Assembly (NCBI RefSeq): GCF_027913215.1
Contig: NZ_CP115782.1
Span: 1 to 18,441 of the forward strand
DNA: 18,441 nucleotides
Source of the DNA: Paracoccus aerodenitrificans
GTDB lineage: Bacteria > Pseudomonadota > Alphaproteobacteria > Rhodobacterales > Rhodobacteraceae
Direction: 5' to 3'
Shown in pieces: positions 1-7,430 of the stretch. Each line of letters begins with the position of its first letter. Position 1 is the stretch's first letter. Position numbers and translations under genes: made by a program. Under the pieces are notes generated by a model, which saw only the letters and a program-made list of their open reading frames with translations, had not been told where the DNA came from and made no database searches.

Positions 1-17
1 GAGAAACCCGACAAACT

Positions 18-105
18 CTTAGGAATCGGGCGAGGACAGATTAGTTTTGGGGCGGTTATCCATTAGTTTTGGGGCGGTTATCGCTTAGGAATCGGGCGGT
101 TTGGG
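18..105 (+). repeat. Iteron array of the replication origin (four 22-bp units)
   Basis: Four units follow one another with an exact 22-bp period, starting at 18, 40, 62 and 84. The two central units share 21 identical bases (core attagttttggggcgg). The two outer units share cttaggaatcgggcg with each other and match the central units at the conserved TTAG and GGGCG positions. Tandem iterons just upstream of a Rep_3 gene are the usual initiator-binding sites of iteron plasmids, so this is most likely part of oriV. The window starts at base 1, so further units could lie outside it. No DnaA box was identified with confidence. Confidence 0.8.
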
Positions 106-160
106 CGCCACCTGAATCGAGACACAAAACCTTGCCTCTGGCACGGCTTTACTCTTAGCT

Positions 161-1033
161 TTGAGCGAATCGCCAGCTAACGGAAAGCCATTGTCGGAAT
201 CGAACCGCCCCAAAACTAATAATACGCGGACGCTCGATGTCGCTCCGAACCTGGGCGAGATGGTGAAGCCTGCCGAGCTGATCGAGGTGAAGGGCGCGTC
301 CAGGCTGACGCTGGCAGACCGGCGCTTGTTCAATGTGCTGTTGCGCCATGCCTTTGGGCCAGACCTGGCATCAGAGGGTAGGCGCTTTGAAATCGCGGTT
401 GCTGACCTGAGAGAAACGCACGAAAGCAATGATCGGCTTGTGCAGTCGATTGAAGCCCTCATGACGACCGTGGTGACGATCCAGCGCCCGGACGGATCAA
501 CCGACCGCGTGCAGCTCCTGGGCTGGAACAACCTGTCAGACCCCAAGCGGAAACGCGGCAACCTGAAATACTCGATCCCGCCCGAGCTGGCGTTGCTGCT
601 CAAGGATTCTACCGTCTTTGCCAAGCTGGAGCTGGAAGTGTTGCGGGCCTTCACCTCGAAGTATGCCCTGGCCCTCTATGAAGCTGTGGCGCGGCGTGTG
701 CGGCTCAAGCATGTGTTCACGGAACGGTTCGCCCTGGATGACTTTCGGGAACTCTTAGGCGTAGAGCCTGGGAAGCTGGAAACCTTTGGCAATCTGAACC
801 AATACGCGATCAAGCCCGCCCTTCTGGAGGTGAACGCCCTGTCTGACTTCACCGTGACCGTGATGCCCGAGAAAACCGGGCGGCGCGTCACCGGCGTTCT
901 GATCGGCTGGGGGGCGAAGGACATTGAAGGCCGGAAAGCCGCCTATGCCGAGCTGCAACGCCCCCGCGTAGGCCGCAAGGCGCGGATCACCGGGACCGTT
1001 GAGGAAATGTTGCCACCAGAGGTGATCGAGTAG
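161..1033 (+). CDS. Rep_3-family plasmid replication initiator
   Basis: The 290-residue product fits the Rep_3 (RepB/Pi-type) initiator family, which binds iterons and opens the origin. Recognisable family landmarks are LTLADRRLFNVLL near residues 50-62, the central LLGWNN and KYALALYEA segments, and a second winged-helix region ending near residue 250. The iteron array directly upstream supports the call. The longest frame opens with TTG at 161. The ATG at 260 (residue 34, MVKPAELIEVKG) is a credible alternative, because conserved sequence only begins around there and it would put the inverted iteron copy in the leader. Neither start has a strong Shine-Dalgarno. The function is secure, the start is not. 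Confidence 0.88.
   Translation: MSESPANGKPLSESNRPKTNNTRTLDVAPNLGEMVKPAELIEVKGASRLTLADRRLFNVLLRHAFGPDLASEGRRFEIAVADLRETHESNDRLVQSIEALMTTVVTIQRPDGSTDRVQLLGWNNLSDPKRKRGNLKYSIPPELALLLKDSTVFAKLELEVLRAFTSKYALALYEAVARRVRLKHVFTERFALDDFRELLGVEPGKLETFGNLNQYAIKPALLEVNALSDFTVTVMPEKTGRRVTGVLIGWGAKDIEGRKAAYAELQRPRVGRKARITGTVEEMLPPEVIE
205..220 (-). promoter_or_regulatory. Inverted iteron copy, candidate rep autoregulatory operator
   Basis: The sequence ccgccccaaaactaat is the exact reverse complement of the 16-bp core of the two central iterons at 40-55 and 62-77. In Rep_3 plasmids inverted iteron copies often form the operator through which Rep represses its own gene. Here the copy sits inside the annotated 5' end of rep if translation begins at the TTG at 161, but upstream of rep if it begins at the ATG at 260. 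The operator role is inferred. Confidence 0.55.
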
Positions 1034-1049
1034 CTATGGAAGCATTGGC

Positions 1050-1331
1050 ATGGGCAATCACACGCCGTTCTATCGCATGGAGCTGACCGCAGATGACCTG
1101 GTGATCTTCCGCCCGCGTTCGCCGCAGAGCGAACTCCTGCCCGAAATCACGCTTCCGGGGTGGGCCGAGGAAAAGGCGAGGAGCATCGCCAGGGAAAAGG
1201 GCCGGGACTACTACGCCCTGCGCGCAGACTGGCTGGCCTTCGCAAAGGCGGAAACCGCCAAGGGCAATCCGCCAAACAACACAGGCGCGGCCTTCGTCGC
1301 TTATTGCGGGAAACAGGACAGCCTGCGCTAG
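1050..1331 (+). CDS. Small hypothetical protein downstream of rep
   Basis: A 93-residue soluble protein starts 16 bp after the rep stop and is probably cotranscribed with it. It has no signal peptide or membrane segment. The C-terminal half (residues about 40-90, WAEEKARSIAREKGRDYYALRADW, here only described by its helical, charged character) resembles the generic ending of several plasmid-borne rep-linked ORFs, but I cannot assign a family. The stop codon at 1329-1331 lies inside a 14-bp direct repeat whose second copy is at 1814-1827, so the sequence after this gene seems to have been opened by an insertion. A role in replication or copy control is only suggested by position. Confidence 0.6.
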   Translation: MGNHTPFYRMELTADDLVIFRPRSPQSELLPEITLPGWAEEKARSIAREKGRDYYALRADWLAFAKAETAKGNPPNNTGAAFVAYCGKQDSLR

Positions 1332-1332
1332 C
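1319..1332 (+). repeat. 14-bp direct repeat, left copy flanking the lysozyme-inhibitor gene
   Basis: cagcctgcgctagc occurs here and again at 1814-1827, followed in both places by near-identical sequence (ggcta here, tagcggcta there). The copies are 495 bp apart and bracket the PliC/MliC gene. Confidence 0.7.
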
Positions 1333-1395
1333 GGCTAGCACCGTCGACGAGCAGCTGTTACCAAGGGCCGCATCGGACAAGCAGAAGGACATTTC

Positions 1396-1743
1396 ATGCG
1401 CTTTGTATCAATTATTGCGATATCTGTGGCATTCGCTCCGGCAGCGTCGGCGGACGTCTCGTTTTCGCTCGATTTCGGTTCCGAAGACATGACGATGGGC
1501 ACGCTGGAATACGAATGCGGCGAGGAACAACCGTTCGACGTGCATTATCTCACTTCAGAAACCGACGTTCTGGCGCTGGTGCCGGTGGATGGAATTCATC
1601 GTATATTCGTCAACGTGGTCTCCGCCTCAGGCGCCCGTTACGTGTCTGGACAGTACGAATGGTGGACAAAGGGTGAGAATGCCACGCTAACCGATATGAT
1701 CGAGGATGAGTCTCTGCTGGATTGCACATCAAACAGCCAGTGA
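1396..1743 (+). CDS. Periplasmic C-type lysozyme inhibitor (PliC/MliC family)
   Basis: A 115-residue secreted protein that should bind and block C-type lysozyme, protecting peptidoglycan. Residues 1-19 are a signal peptide ending APAASA, cleaved before Asp20. There is no lipobox cysteine, so the product is probably soluble and periplasmic (PliC-like) rather than a MliC lipoprotein. Mature features match the family: the YECG start with Cys41 and a late Cys110 as the likely disulfide pair, the SASGARY motif (residues 77-82 region), and WWTKGENATL (89-98). An AGAAGGA Shine-Dalgarno at 1383-1389 supports the ATG at 1396. The gene sits alone between two 14-bp direct repeats and is unrelated to plasmid maintenance, so it looks like acquired cargo for contact with animal or protozoan hosts (inference). 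Confidence 0.8.
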   Translation: MRFVSIIAISVAFAPAASADVSFSLDFGSEDMTMGTLEYECGEEQPFDVHYLTSETDVLALVPVDGIHRIFVNVVSASGARYVSGQYEWWTKGENATLTDMIEDESLLDCTSNSQ

Positions 1744-1813
1744 AACGAGATAACGACGCGCGACGGGGATGTCCCATAGGTCGGTCGTGAGGGTTCTTTT
1801 GGTGAGTTTGCCC

Positions 1814-1827
1814 CAGCCTGCGCTAGC
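1814..1827 (+). repeat. 14-bp direct repeat, right copy
   Basis: Identical to 1319-1332. It lies seven bases before the stop codon of the convergent HTH gene at 1834-1836. If the block between the copies is removed, the small ORF after rep and the HTH gene would abut tail to tail. Confidence 0.7.
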
Positions 1828-1833
1828 TAGCGG

Positions 1834-2297
1834 CTACCCGAACAACCGCCCCCAGAACCCCTTGCGCGGCGCAGCTGGCGCTTGTGGTCGCAGATCGACC
1901 AGGAGCGCATGGAGCTGGTCTTCCTTACGCTCCGCCCGCTCGGCCCGATCTCTCAAATCTTCGATGCGCTGTTCGAGAAAATCGCGTTCGCGCTGATCGG
2001 CCTGAACCTGGGCGCGAAGTTTCTCAACTTCGGCCTGCAACACACTGGTTTCAGGGGTGTCTCAGGTGTTTCACTAGGGGTTGCAATTCGCTTCACGGCA
2101 CCGTTTCTGTGCCCGTTAGCATCTTTCCACCGTTCCAGCTCGGCCGCGTCTATGCTGTAGGAACCGTCATCCAGACGTTTTGCGCTGAGCCTCCCCTTCT
2201 TTATGGCCCTCGAAAGCGTTGGTTTCCTGAAACCGGCCGCTTTCGCCGCTTCTCCTAGGCCCGCATTCCCCAAGTAACGTACCGATTTCCGCGCCAT
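1834..2297 (-). pseudogene. Plasmid HTH/coiled-coil DNA-binding protein, frameshifted
   Basis: Two minus-strand frames together make one protein. The first (from ATG at 2297) has an excisionase-like helix-turn-helix around residues 12-40 (GLGEAAKAAGFRKPTLSRAI) followed by DDGSYSIDAAELERW, the wing and recognition pattern of MerR/HTH_17-type proteins. The second frame gives LQAEVEKLRAQV, a charged coiled coil, and ends in GFWGRLFG. The join falls at a run of four G on the plus strand at 2054-2057; a fifth base would restore continuous reading through PETPETSVLQAEVEKL. This layout (HTH, linker, coiled coil, WGRLFG tail) is familiar from alphaproteobacterial plasmid proteins beside rep genes. 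The defect could be a true mutation or a homopolymer sequencing error. Confidence 0.72.
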
Positions 2298-2320
2298 GAT
2301 TGCCGGTAACGTGTTATATT

Positions 2321-3815
2321 TCAGCGCGTTAACTGGGCGGAAGGCGGCGGATTGTGGATCACCTGAAGGGTGCAGGCGAAACGGGCGATGCCCGGCTTGG
2401 TTTTGATCGCCGGGTGCGGCTGGAGTTTTATGGCTCGAAGATCAGTTCCGACGGTGGTCTGTTGCTGTTCCGAGAACTCGATGAGGTGCTCGGCCTGCAT
2501 GAACTGGCGGATAGCGTGCTGCGCGATACCCGCACCGGTCACAACCGTCTGCATTCTCTGGTAGGTCTGTTGCGTCAGTCTGTTTTCGGTCGGCTGGCCG
2601 GATACGAAGACGTGAATGACGCTGACCGATTGGCGTCTGATCCGGTGATGCGGCAGGTCGTTGGCGGACGGGCTGTCGATGCCAATGCCGCCTCCGCCAG
2701 CCAGATGGGGCGGTTCGAGACCGAGGTGCTGGCGACAGCCGACAATCGCGCAGCGTTGGCTGATTTGTCCGGACACTGGATCGACCGGGCTCATGCGGCA
2801 ACCGCACCCAAGTGGATCACGCTCGACATGGACAGTTCTGTCAGCCCGACCCACGGCGCGCAGGAGGGCACCGCCTGGAACGGTCATTTCGGCTGCATGT
2901 GCTATCACCCGCTGTTTGTGTTCAACCAGTTCGGCCATCTGGAACGCTGTGTGCTGCGCCCCGGCAATGTGCATAGCGCCGACGGGTGGGAAGAGGTTCT
3001 CTAGCCGGTCATAGCGCGATATGCCGACCGTCACCTGATGCGGTTCTTCCGGGCCGATGCCGCCTTCGCCATCCCGGACCTCTATAAGACGCTGGAGGCT
3101 GAGGGCTATTTCTACGCCATCCGACTGCGTGCCAATCGTATTCTTCAGGGCAAGGTTGCTCATCTGCTCAAGCGCCCGGTGGGCCGACCACCCAACCATG
3201 TGCGGCGCATCTACGGTGATTTCGAGTATCAGGCGGCGTCCTGGGACAAGCCGCGCCGGGTCATAGCCAAGGTCGAGTGGCATCCGGGCGAGTTGTTCCC
3301 CCGCGTCGGTTTCGTCGTCACCAACCTGCCCATGGACCCTGACCGGATCATCCATTTCTATAATCAGCGTGGCACCGCCGAGCGGCACATCAAGGAAGGC
3401 AAGCAGGCGATCAACTGGACGCGCCTGTCCTGCAAGGGCATGGCGCAGAACGAGGTGCGGCTACAGCTTCATGCATTGGCGTACAATCTCGGCATCTTCC
3501 TACAGGGCGCTGATCTGCCGGAGGAGATGGTCGACTGGTCTTTGACCAGCCTGCAAACCCGGCTGATTAAAATCGGCGCGCGGGTCGTCCGCCATGCCCG
3601 CGCCATCACGTTCCAGCTTGCCGAGGTTGCCGTCAGCGGCGCTCTGTTCAGTCGTATCCTCGCGGCCATCCAGCGGCTGCGTGCGCCACCGGTCCCAATA
3701 TGACGGTGTCAGCGGCAAATCCGGTTGGAAAGTGGCTCGACTGGTCTGTCCAAACGGAGGGCGATCAAACCAAAACCCAGATCAACCCCGCCGCCGAGAC
3801 CAGAATTCACGCTGA
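2321..3815 (+). mobile_element. IS1380-like insertion sequence, ends tentative
   Basis: The transposase frame makes an insertion sequence certain in kind, but its ends are uncertain. A possible imperfect inverted pair is tcagcgcgttaactgg at 2321-2336 and the complement of ccagaattcacgctga at 3800-3815, which match in TCAGCG, the following G and CTGG but differ in the centre. No target duplication was found next to it. The coordinates given are therefore a best guess for an element of about 1.5 kb. Confidence 0.4.
2354..3703 (+). pseudogene. IS1380-family transposase interrupted by an amber codon
   Basis: One reading frame of 450 codons starts at GTG 2354 and matches IS1380-family transposases throughout, but codon 217 (3002-3004) is TAG. 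The first part carries SDGGLLLFRELDE and the first catalytic aspartate in TLDMDSS (residues 158-160). After the stop the same frame continues with FFRADAAFA (second aspartate) and YNQRGTAERHIKEGK (catalytic glutamate). The fact that the rest of the frame is intact argues for a recent single-base nonsense change, for example from AAG or CAG. Without suppression the product lacks two of three catalytic residues, so the element should be unable to move by itself. Confidence 0.88.
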
Positions 3816-4031
3816 GTTCGCACGTCAGAAGCCAGAACCATGGCACAGCGGGCTCAAAAAGCTTGATCGGCGCGCAAAGCGCCGCCAGAGTGACAAAGAC
3901 CGCGTTCTACGTGGGGAATGTCGGCTAAAACTATCCTTTTCGATATGTGGCGCGACTCAGCGTAATTCCATAAACGATATCTTGACGGGAAGCGGCAATG
4001 CGGCCCCGCAGTTCGCTAGGGGTTTTAACAA
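3704..4031. other. Non-coding gap between the insertion sequence and the VWA-Hint gene
   Basis: This 328-bp stretch has no convincing gene. Its first part probably belongs to the insertion sequence end. A six-base-pair hairpin, cggcgc-gcaaa-gcgccg, lies at 3868-3884 but has no T-run after it. The last 80 bases are more AT-rich and would be expected to hold the promoter for the gene starting at 4032, but I see no clear -35/-10 pair. Confidence 0.5.
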
Positions 4032-5627
4032 GTGCCAGATCAAGTGATCACCGTATCGGACACGATTGACAATGTGCCGGTCACGACGACAACCACGGTT
4101 CCGGATTACGCAACCGACACTGTCACCTTCAGCCATGACGTCAGCCTGGGTGCCCAGGACACGGACGAGATCAACATCGCCCTGGCCATTGACCGGTCAG
4201 GGTCGACCGGCAGGTCCTCGGGCAGCGATGTCGACGGTGACGGCGATATCGACACCTATCTGGAAGCGCAGCAAATCGCCGCCAAGGCGCTGTTCGATAA
4301 ATATGTCCAGCTTGGCTACGATCCGTCGCGTGTGACCATTACCCTGGTCGATTACGCGACAAACGGTCAGGTCGTCGGCGTCTATAACCTTGATGACCAG
4401 GACGCCTTCAACGCGGCCGTGGACGCGCTGACGCCGACATCGTCGACCAACTTTGCCGATCCGCTTCAGGACATACACGATTCGTGGACCGCGCAGGGCG
4501 TTGACCCCTCGGCGAACAACACCGTCGTGTTCCTGTCGGATGGGCGCGCGAACACCGGTGGTCAGTTCACCGACGAGGCTCAGGACCTGATCGACGACTT
4601 CGGCGCGAATATCTCGGCCGTTGGCGTGGGCCGGAACAGCGAACTGAGCCAGCTGAACCAGATGGACAATACCGGCGGAGCGGTCAAGGTCACCGATGTC
4701 ACCCAGCTGATCAACGAAATCAACTCTCCGCCGCCGATCGTGGATGTGGACGGGGTCGACGTGACCTTCACATATCCGGACCCGAACGATCCCAACAACA
4801 CGATCACGATCACGAAAACCTATCAGGTCGGCGACCCGGAACTGATCCCGACCGCCACTGGCTATCGGATCAACAGCGAGGTTGTCGATCTGATCCCCGA
4901 TCCGCCCATCGGCTCGAATATCGAGATCGAGGTCACGACCAGGTTCAACAACGGCCAGGATTCGATCAGCTCTGGCATCATCATCGTTCCCGCCCATATC
5001 TGCTTTGCCGCGACCGCGATGATCATGACCGTCAACGGCGAGGTCCGCGCGGGCGAGCTGAAGATCGGCGATCTGGTGATGACGCGCGATCACGGGCTGC
5101 AGCCGCTGCGTTGGGTTGGCAAGCGCATGGTGACGGCGGCACAGTTGCAAAGCATGCCGCGCATCCGCCCGATCCGTATCCGGGCCGGCGCGCTTGGCGC
5201 CCATAATCCGCAGCGCGATCTGATCGTGTCACCCCAGCATCGTGTGCTGGTGTCATCGGCCATCGCGCAACGCATGTTCGGCGAAACCGAGGTTCTGGTT
5301 GCGGCCAAGAACCTGCTGCCACTGAACGGGGTCGAGATCGCCGAAGACCTGGAACAGGTCGAATACGTGCATTTCGCCTTTGACGGGCACCAGTTGGTCT
5401 TTTCGGACGGCGCGCTCAGCGAAAGCCTTTATGCCGGTCCGCAGGTTCTGCACATGCTTCTGCCCGAACAGCGCGAGGAACTGCTGGCGATCTTCCCCGA
5501 GTGGGCCGAGGCCGGTTTCGAACCAAGCGCCATCCGCACAATCCCCAAAGGTTCCCGCCAGCGGAGCCTGATCAGGCGTCATGCCCGCAATCAGGCGGAC
5601 CTCGTGTCGGAAACCACCCTGCACTAA
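4032..5627 (+). CDS. VWA domain protein with C-terminal Hint (Hedgehog/intein) domain
   Basis: A 531-residue protein with two recognisable domains. Residues about 45-232 form a von Willebrand factor A fold with a complete MIDAS metal site: D54-x-S56-x-S58, a threonine in TSSTN near 139, and D170 in LSDG. An acidic DVDGDGDID loop at 66-74 follows the MIDAS start and may bind calcium. Residues about 322-470 match the Hint_2 family: HICF with nucleophile Cys324, GELKIGDLVMTRDHG, and SPQHR with His403. A short beta-rich linker (235-320) joins them. There is no Sec signal peptide; related acidic Hint proteins of this group are often type I secretion substrates, which is an inference here. The GTG at 4032 is the only usable start, as an in-frame TAA lies at 4026-4028; an AGGGG stretch at 4018-4022 may be the ribosome site. 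Confidence 0.82.
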   Translation: MPDQVITVSDTIDNVPVTTTTTVPDYATDTVTFSHDVSLGAQDTDEINIALAIDRSGSTGRSSGSDVDGDGDIDTYLEAQQIAAKALFDKYVQLGYDPSRVTITLVDYATNGQVVGVYNLDDQDAFNAAVDALTPTSSTNFADPLQDIHDSWTAQGVDPSANNTVVFLSDGRANTGGQFTDEAQDLIDDFGANISAVGVGRNSELSQLNQMDNTGGAVKVTDVTQLINEINSPPPIVDVDGVDVTFTYPDPNDPNNTITITKTYQVGDPELIPTATGYRINSEVVDLIPDPPIGSNIEIEVTTRFNNGQDSISSGIIIVPAHICFAATAMIMTVNGEVRAGELKIGDLVMTRDHGLQPLRWVGKRMVTAAQLQSMPRIRPIRIRAGALGAHNPQRDLIVSPQHRVLVSSAIAQRMFGETEVLVAAKNLLPLNGVEIAEDLEQVEYVHFAFDGHQLVFSDGALSESLYAGPQVLHMLLPEQREELLAIFPEWAEAGFEPSAIRTIPKGSRQRSLIRRHARNQADLVSETTLH

Positions 5628-5719
5628 GCGGATCACCGACTAACGCCAAGCAGGCCCCGCACCGGAAGATCCCGGCTAGGGTGTAACTCATGGGTGTAAC
5701 TGCTCGCTCTCAAGGGGTT

Positions 5720-6397
5720 TCAATTCGCCTCAGCGCCGTTTTCCGCCGTTAGAATATTCCGAACCGTGGTCGCGTGCCACTTTCCGCCCCGTGCGGTTTT
5801 GATCCCGCGTGCATTCAGTTCCGCCGCGATCTGACGAAGGGATGCGCCCCCTGCCCTGATCTGCTCGATCACCGGCAAGACGTTCTCTGCATGGGCCAGC
5901 GCCCGCGCTTTGTTCACCGCCGCGCCCGTGCGCGCCGCCTGACGCTGCTCAGAAGCCCGCGCAGGGATAGACCAGCCCAACTTGACCCCACGCGCCTTCG
6001 CCGCCGCCAGCGCCGCCTTGGTGCGCTCTGAGATTGCGCGGCCCTCTTGTTCCGCGACTGCGGCCATGATGTGCAGCACAAAACGGTTTGCCTCTGGCAT
6101 ATCCGCCGCCGTGACTTCGACCCCGCTTTCCAGAAGATTCGCAATGAAGGCGACATTGCGGGCGAGACGGTCCAGCTTGGCAATGAGCAACACGGCCCCT
6201 GCCCGTTTCGCCTCTGCCAGCGCCCGCGCCATCTCCGGGCGATCTGACCGCTTACCGCTTTCGACTTCGACAAACTCTGCCACGACCTCGCCCCGGCCTA
6301 GGACGTGCGCCGCCACCGCCGCGCGTTGCGCTTCCAGCCCCAAACCGCTCTGGCCCTGGCGTTCTGTTGATACGCGAAGATAGGTGACGAATTTCAT
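5720..6397 (-). CDS. Serine recombinase (resolvase/invertase family)
   Basis: A 225-residue site-specific recombinase. The N-terminal catalytic domain starts MKFVTYLRVSTERQG with nucleophile Ser10, followed by AKLDRLARNV with the conserved catalytic arginines, and MAAVAEQEGRAISERT before the long E helix. The C-terminal segment (SLRQIAAELNARGIKTARGGKWHATTVRNIL, abridged) is the short DNA-binding part found in resolvases somewhat longer than the Tn3 type. On plasmids such enzymes typically resolve multimers at a res site near their promoter. The upstream AT-rich region 6398-6573 has several inverted repeats that could serve. A GAAAGGG purine stretch precedes the ATG. It is divergent from the par operon, so the control region is probably shared. 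Confidence 0.87.
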   Translation of the reverse strand: MKFVTYLRVSTERQGQSGLGLEAQRAAVAAHVLGRGEVVAEFVEVESGKRSDRPEMARALAEAKRAGAVLLIAKLDRLARNVAFIANLLESGVEVTAADMPEANRFVLHIMAAVAEQEGRAISERTKAALAAAKARGVKLGWSIPARASEQRQAARTGAAVNKARALAHAENVLPVIEQIRAGGASLRQIAAELNARGIKTARGGKWHATTVRNILTAENGAEAN

Positions 6398-6428
6398 GGC
6401 ACGGCCCTTTCGATCCTAGTGGAAACCT

Positions 6429-6448
6429 TAGGGTGTATAAAAACCCTA
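6429..6448. promoter_or_regulatory. Inverted repeat upstream of the serine recombinase gene
   Basis: The arms TAGGG (6429-6433) and CCCTA (6444-6448) enclose an AT-rich centre about 35 bp upstream of the recombinase start. It could be an operator or part of a res site; neither can be told from sequence alone. Confidence 0.3.
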
Positions 6449-6464
6449 CGTCCGTTTTGTTCTT

Positions 6465-6520
6465 ATACATATGTATGCATTTACGTAAATACGCTAATAT
6501 GCGTGTATGACATTATGCGT
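6465..6520. promoter_or_regulatory. Candidate par centromere/operator cluster (site 1)
   Basis: The AT-rich region between the divergent recombinase and par operons holds a perfect 12-bp palindrome atacatatgtat (6465-6476), a second one atttacgtaaat (6479-6490), and two direct copies of tatgcgt (6498-6504 and 6514-6520). The atttacgtaaat site and its TATGC/GC flanks recur at 7685-7696 and 18348-18359. In type Ib partition systems the RHH protein binds repeats upstream of its own operon as both centromere and operator, which fits this placement. Confidence 0.55.
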
Positions 6521-6573
6521 TTGCGGTTTCGTGCATTTGCAGTAGCTTCGCCCAAAAAGACGGGAGAGGCGTA

Positions 6574-6819
6574 ATGTTCTTCACGCAAGCAGGACGTGTC
6601 GTTGCATGGCTGGCAATCATATTTGGCGTCTTGAGGATTGCCCTTGCGCTGTTCGTCCCTCAATCGGGCGACCCTAGCCTTGTGCTTCGTTACCTTGGTA
6701 GCGGCACCACGGGCCAAGCGATAGACCAAGGTCTTTACGTTCTAATCTTCGGAATAGTTGTTGGTGTTCTGACAGACATCAGCCGGTCAGTTGCCAACAC
6801 CACCAGCACCCAATCATGA
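6574..6819 (+). CDS. Small membrane protein at the head of the par operon
   Basis: An 81-residue protein with two predicted membrane segments: residues about 8-28 (WLAIIFGVLRIALALFV) and 52-68 (LYVLIFGIVVGVL), with a hydrophilic loop and a short polar tail. I do not recognise a family. GGGAGAGG at 6562-6569 is a good Shine-Dalgarno for this ATG. Its stop overlaps the parA start by four bases (ATGA at 6816-6819), so it is translationally coupled to parA. The inner-membrane placement next to a partition ATPase is suggestive but its role is unknown. Confidence 0.65.
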   Translation: MFFTQAGRVVAWLAIIFGVLRIALALFVPQSGDPSLVLRYLGSGTTGQAIDQGLYVLIFGIVVGVLTDISRSVANTTSTQS

Positions 6820-7430
6820 AAACGATACTGATAGCCGCTCAGAAAGGCGGAGCCGGGAAAACCACCTTGGCCCGCAACCTGTCCGTTGCCGCCTCTCTAG
6901 ACGGCAGGCGGGTGCTTTGCCTCGACCTGGACCCGCAAGGCTCACTCAGAGGGTGGTGGGAAAGCCGTGAAGCTGAAACCCCGGCAATGCTGGACCGCGA
7001 CCCTGCCCCTAACGCGCTACGCGCCACACTGGACGCGGCCAAAGCACATTTCGACCTCTGTATAATCGACACGCCACCGGCGGCCCCGGAATGGCTATCT
7101 GAGACGCTTGGCGCAGCTGACCTGGTATTAATCCCGGTTCGGCCTTCCCCTGACGATCTGCGGGCGGTAGGCGCCACCATAGCCGCCGTGAATGCTGCGA
7201 AGGTGCCTTTCGCCTTCGCCCTGTCCCAGACGCCGCGTGCGCGGATCACTGAGGAAGCGGCTCGCGTCCTGGCACAACACGGCAGAGTTGCCCCAGTGAA
7301 TATCGCGCAGCGTGTCGCCTATGCTGAGACAGGCGCGACCGGCCAAGGGGTATCTGAGACAACGGACGCCAAGGCGGGGGCAGAGATTGCCGCCTTATGG
7401 GATTACGTGAAAGGGATTCTGGATGGCTAA
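6816..7430 (+). CDS. parA: ParA-family partition ATPase (type Ib, short form)
   Basis: A 204-residue deviant-Walker ATPase that positions plasmid copies on the nucleoid. The deviant Walker A motif AQKGGAGKTT spans residues 8-17 with the signature lysine K10 and the P-loop lysine K15; A' is DLDPQG (37-42) and Walker B is IIDTPP (83-88). There is no N-terminal HTH, which places it with the short ParA proteins that pair with ribbon-helix-helix partners instead of a large ParB. The next gene overlaps by eight bases and encodes such a partner. Start at ATG 6816 is supported by the ATGA overlap with the membrane-protein gene. Confidence 0.92.
   Translation: MKTILIAAQKGGAGKTTLARNLSVAASLDGRRVLCLDLDPQGSLRGWWESREAETPAMLDRDPAPNALRATLDAAKAHFDLCIIDTPPAAPEWLSETLGAADLVLIPVRPSPDDLRAVGATIAAVNAAKVPFAFALSQTPRARITEEAARVLAQHGRVAPVNIAQRVAYAETGATGQGVSETTDAKAGAEIAALWDYVKGILDG

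Noticed and set aside
66..74. Residues 66-74 of the VWA-Hint protein as a canonical EF-hand
   Set aside because: (Coordinates here are protein residues; the codons lie near 4227-4253.) The DVDGDGDID spacing fits calcium binding, but the glutamate expected at loop position 12 is one residue off, so only an acidic loop is claimed.
2321..3388. 355-residue minus-strand open frame across the IS1380-like transposase
   Set aside because: Antisense shadow; the plus-strand frame has the transposase motifs.
3868..3884. Hairpin cggcgc-gcaaa-gcgccg as a terminator
   Set aside because: Six-base-pair stem without a following T-run, too weak to call.
3700..4047. 115-residue open frame between the insertion sequence and the VWA-Hint gene
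   Set aside because: No domain or ribosome site; it runs across the likely end of the insertion sequence and into the next gene in another frame.
4197..5204. 335-residue open frame antisense to the VWA-Hint gene
   Set aside because: Composition is rich in Asp/Arg/Val repeats typical of antisense frames in high-GC genes, and it shows no domain; the plus-strand gene has complete catalytic motifs.
5679..5701. Direct repeat gggtgtaact (two copies 13 bp apart) as a recombination or transposon end
   Set aside because: The resemblance to the transposon end TGTAAC is limited to six bases, with no further repeat homology; possibly a small operator or chance.
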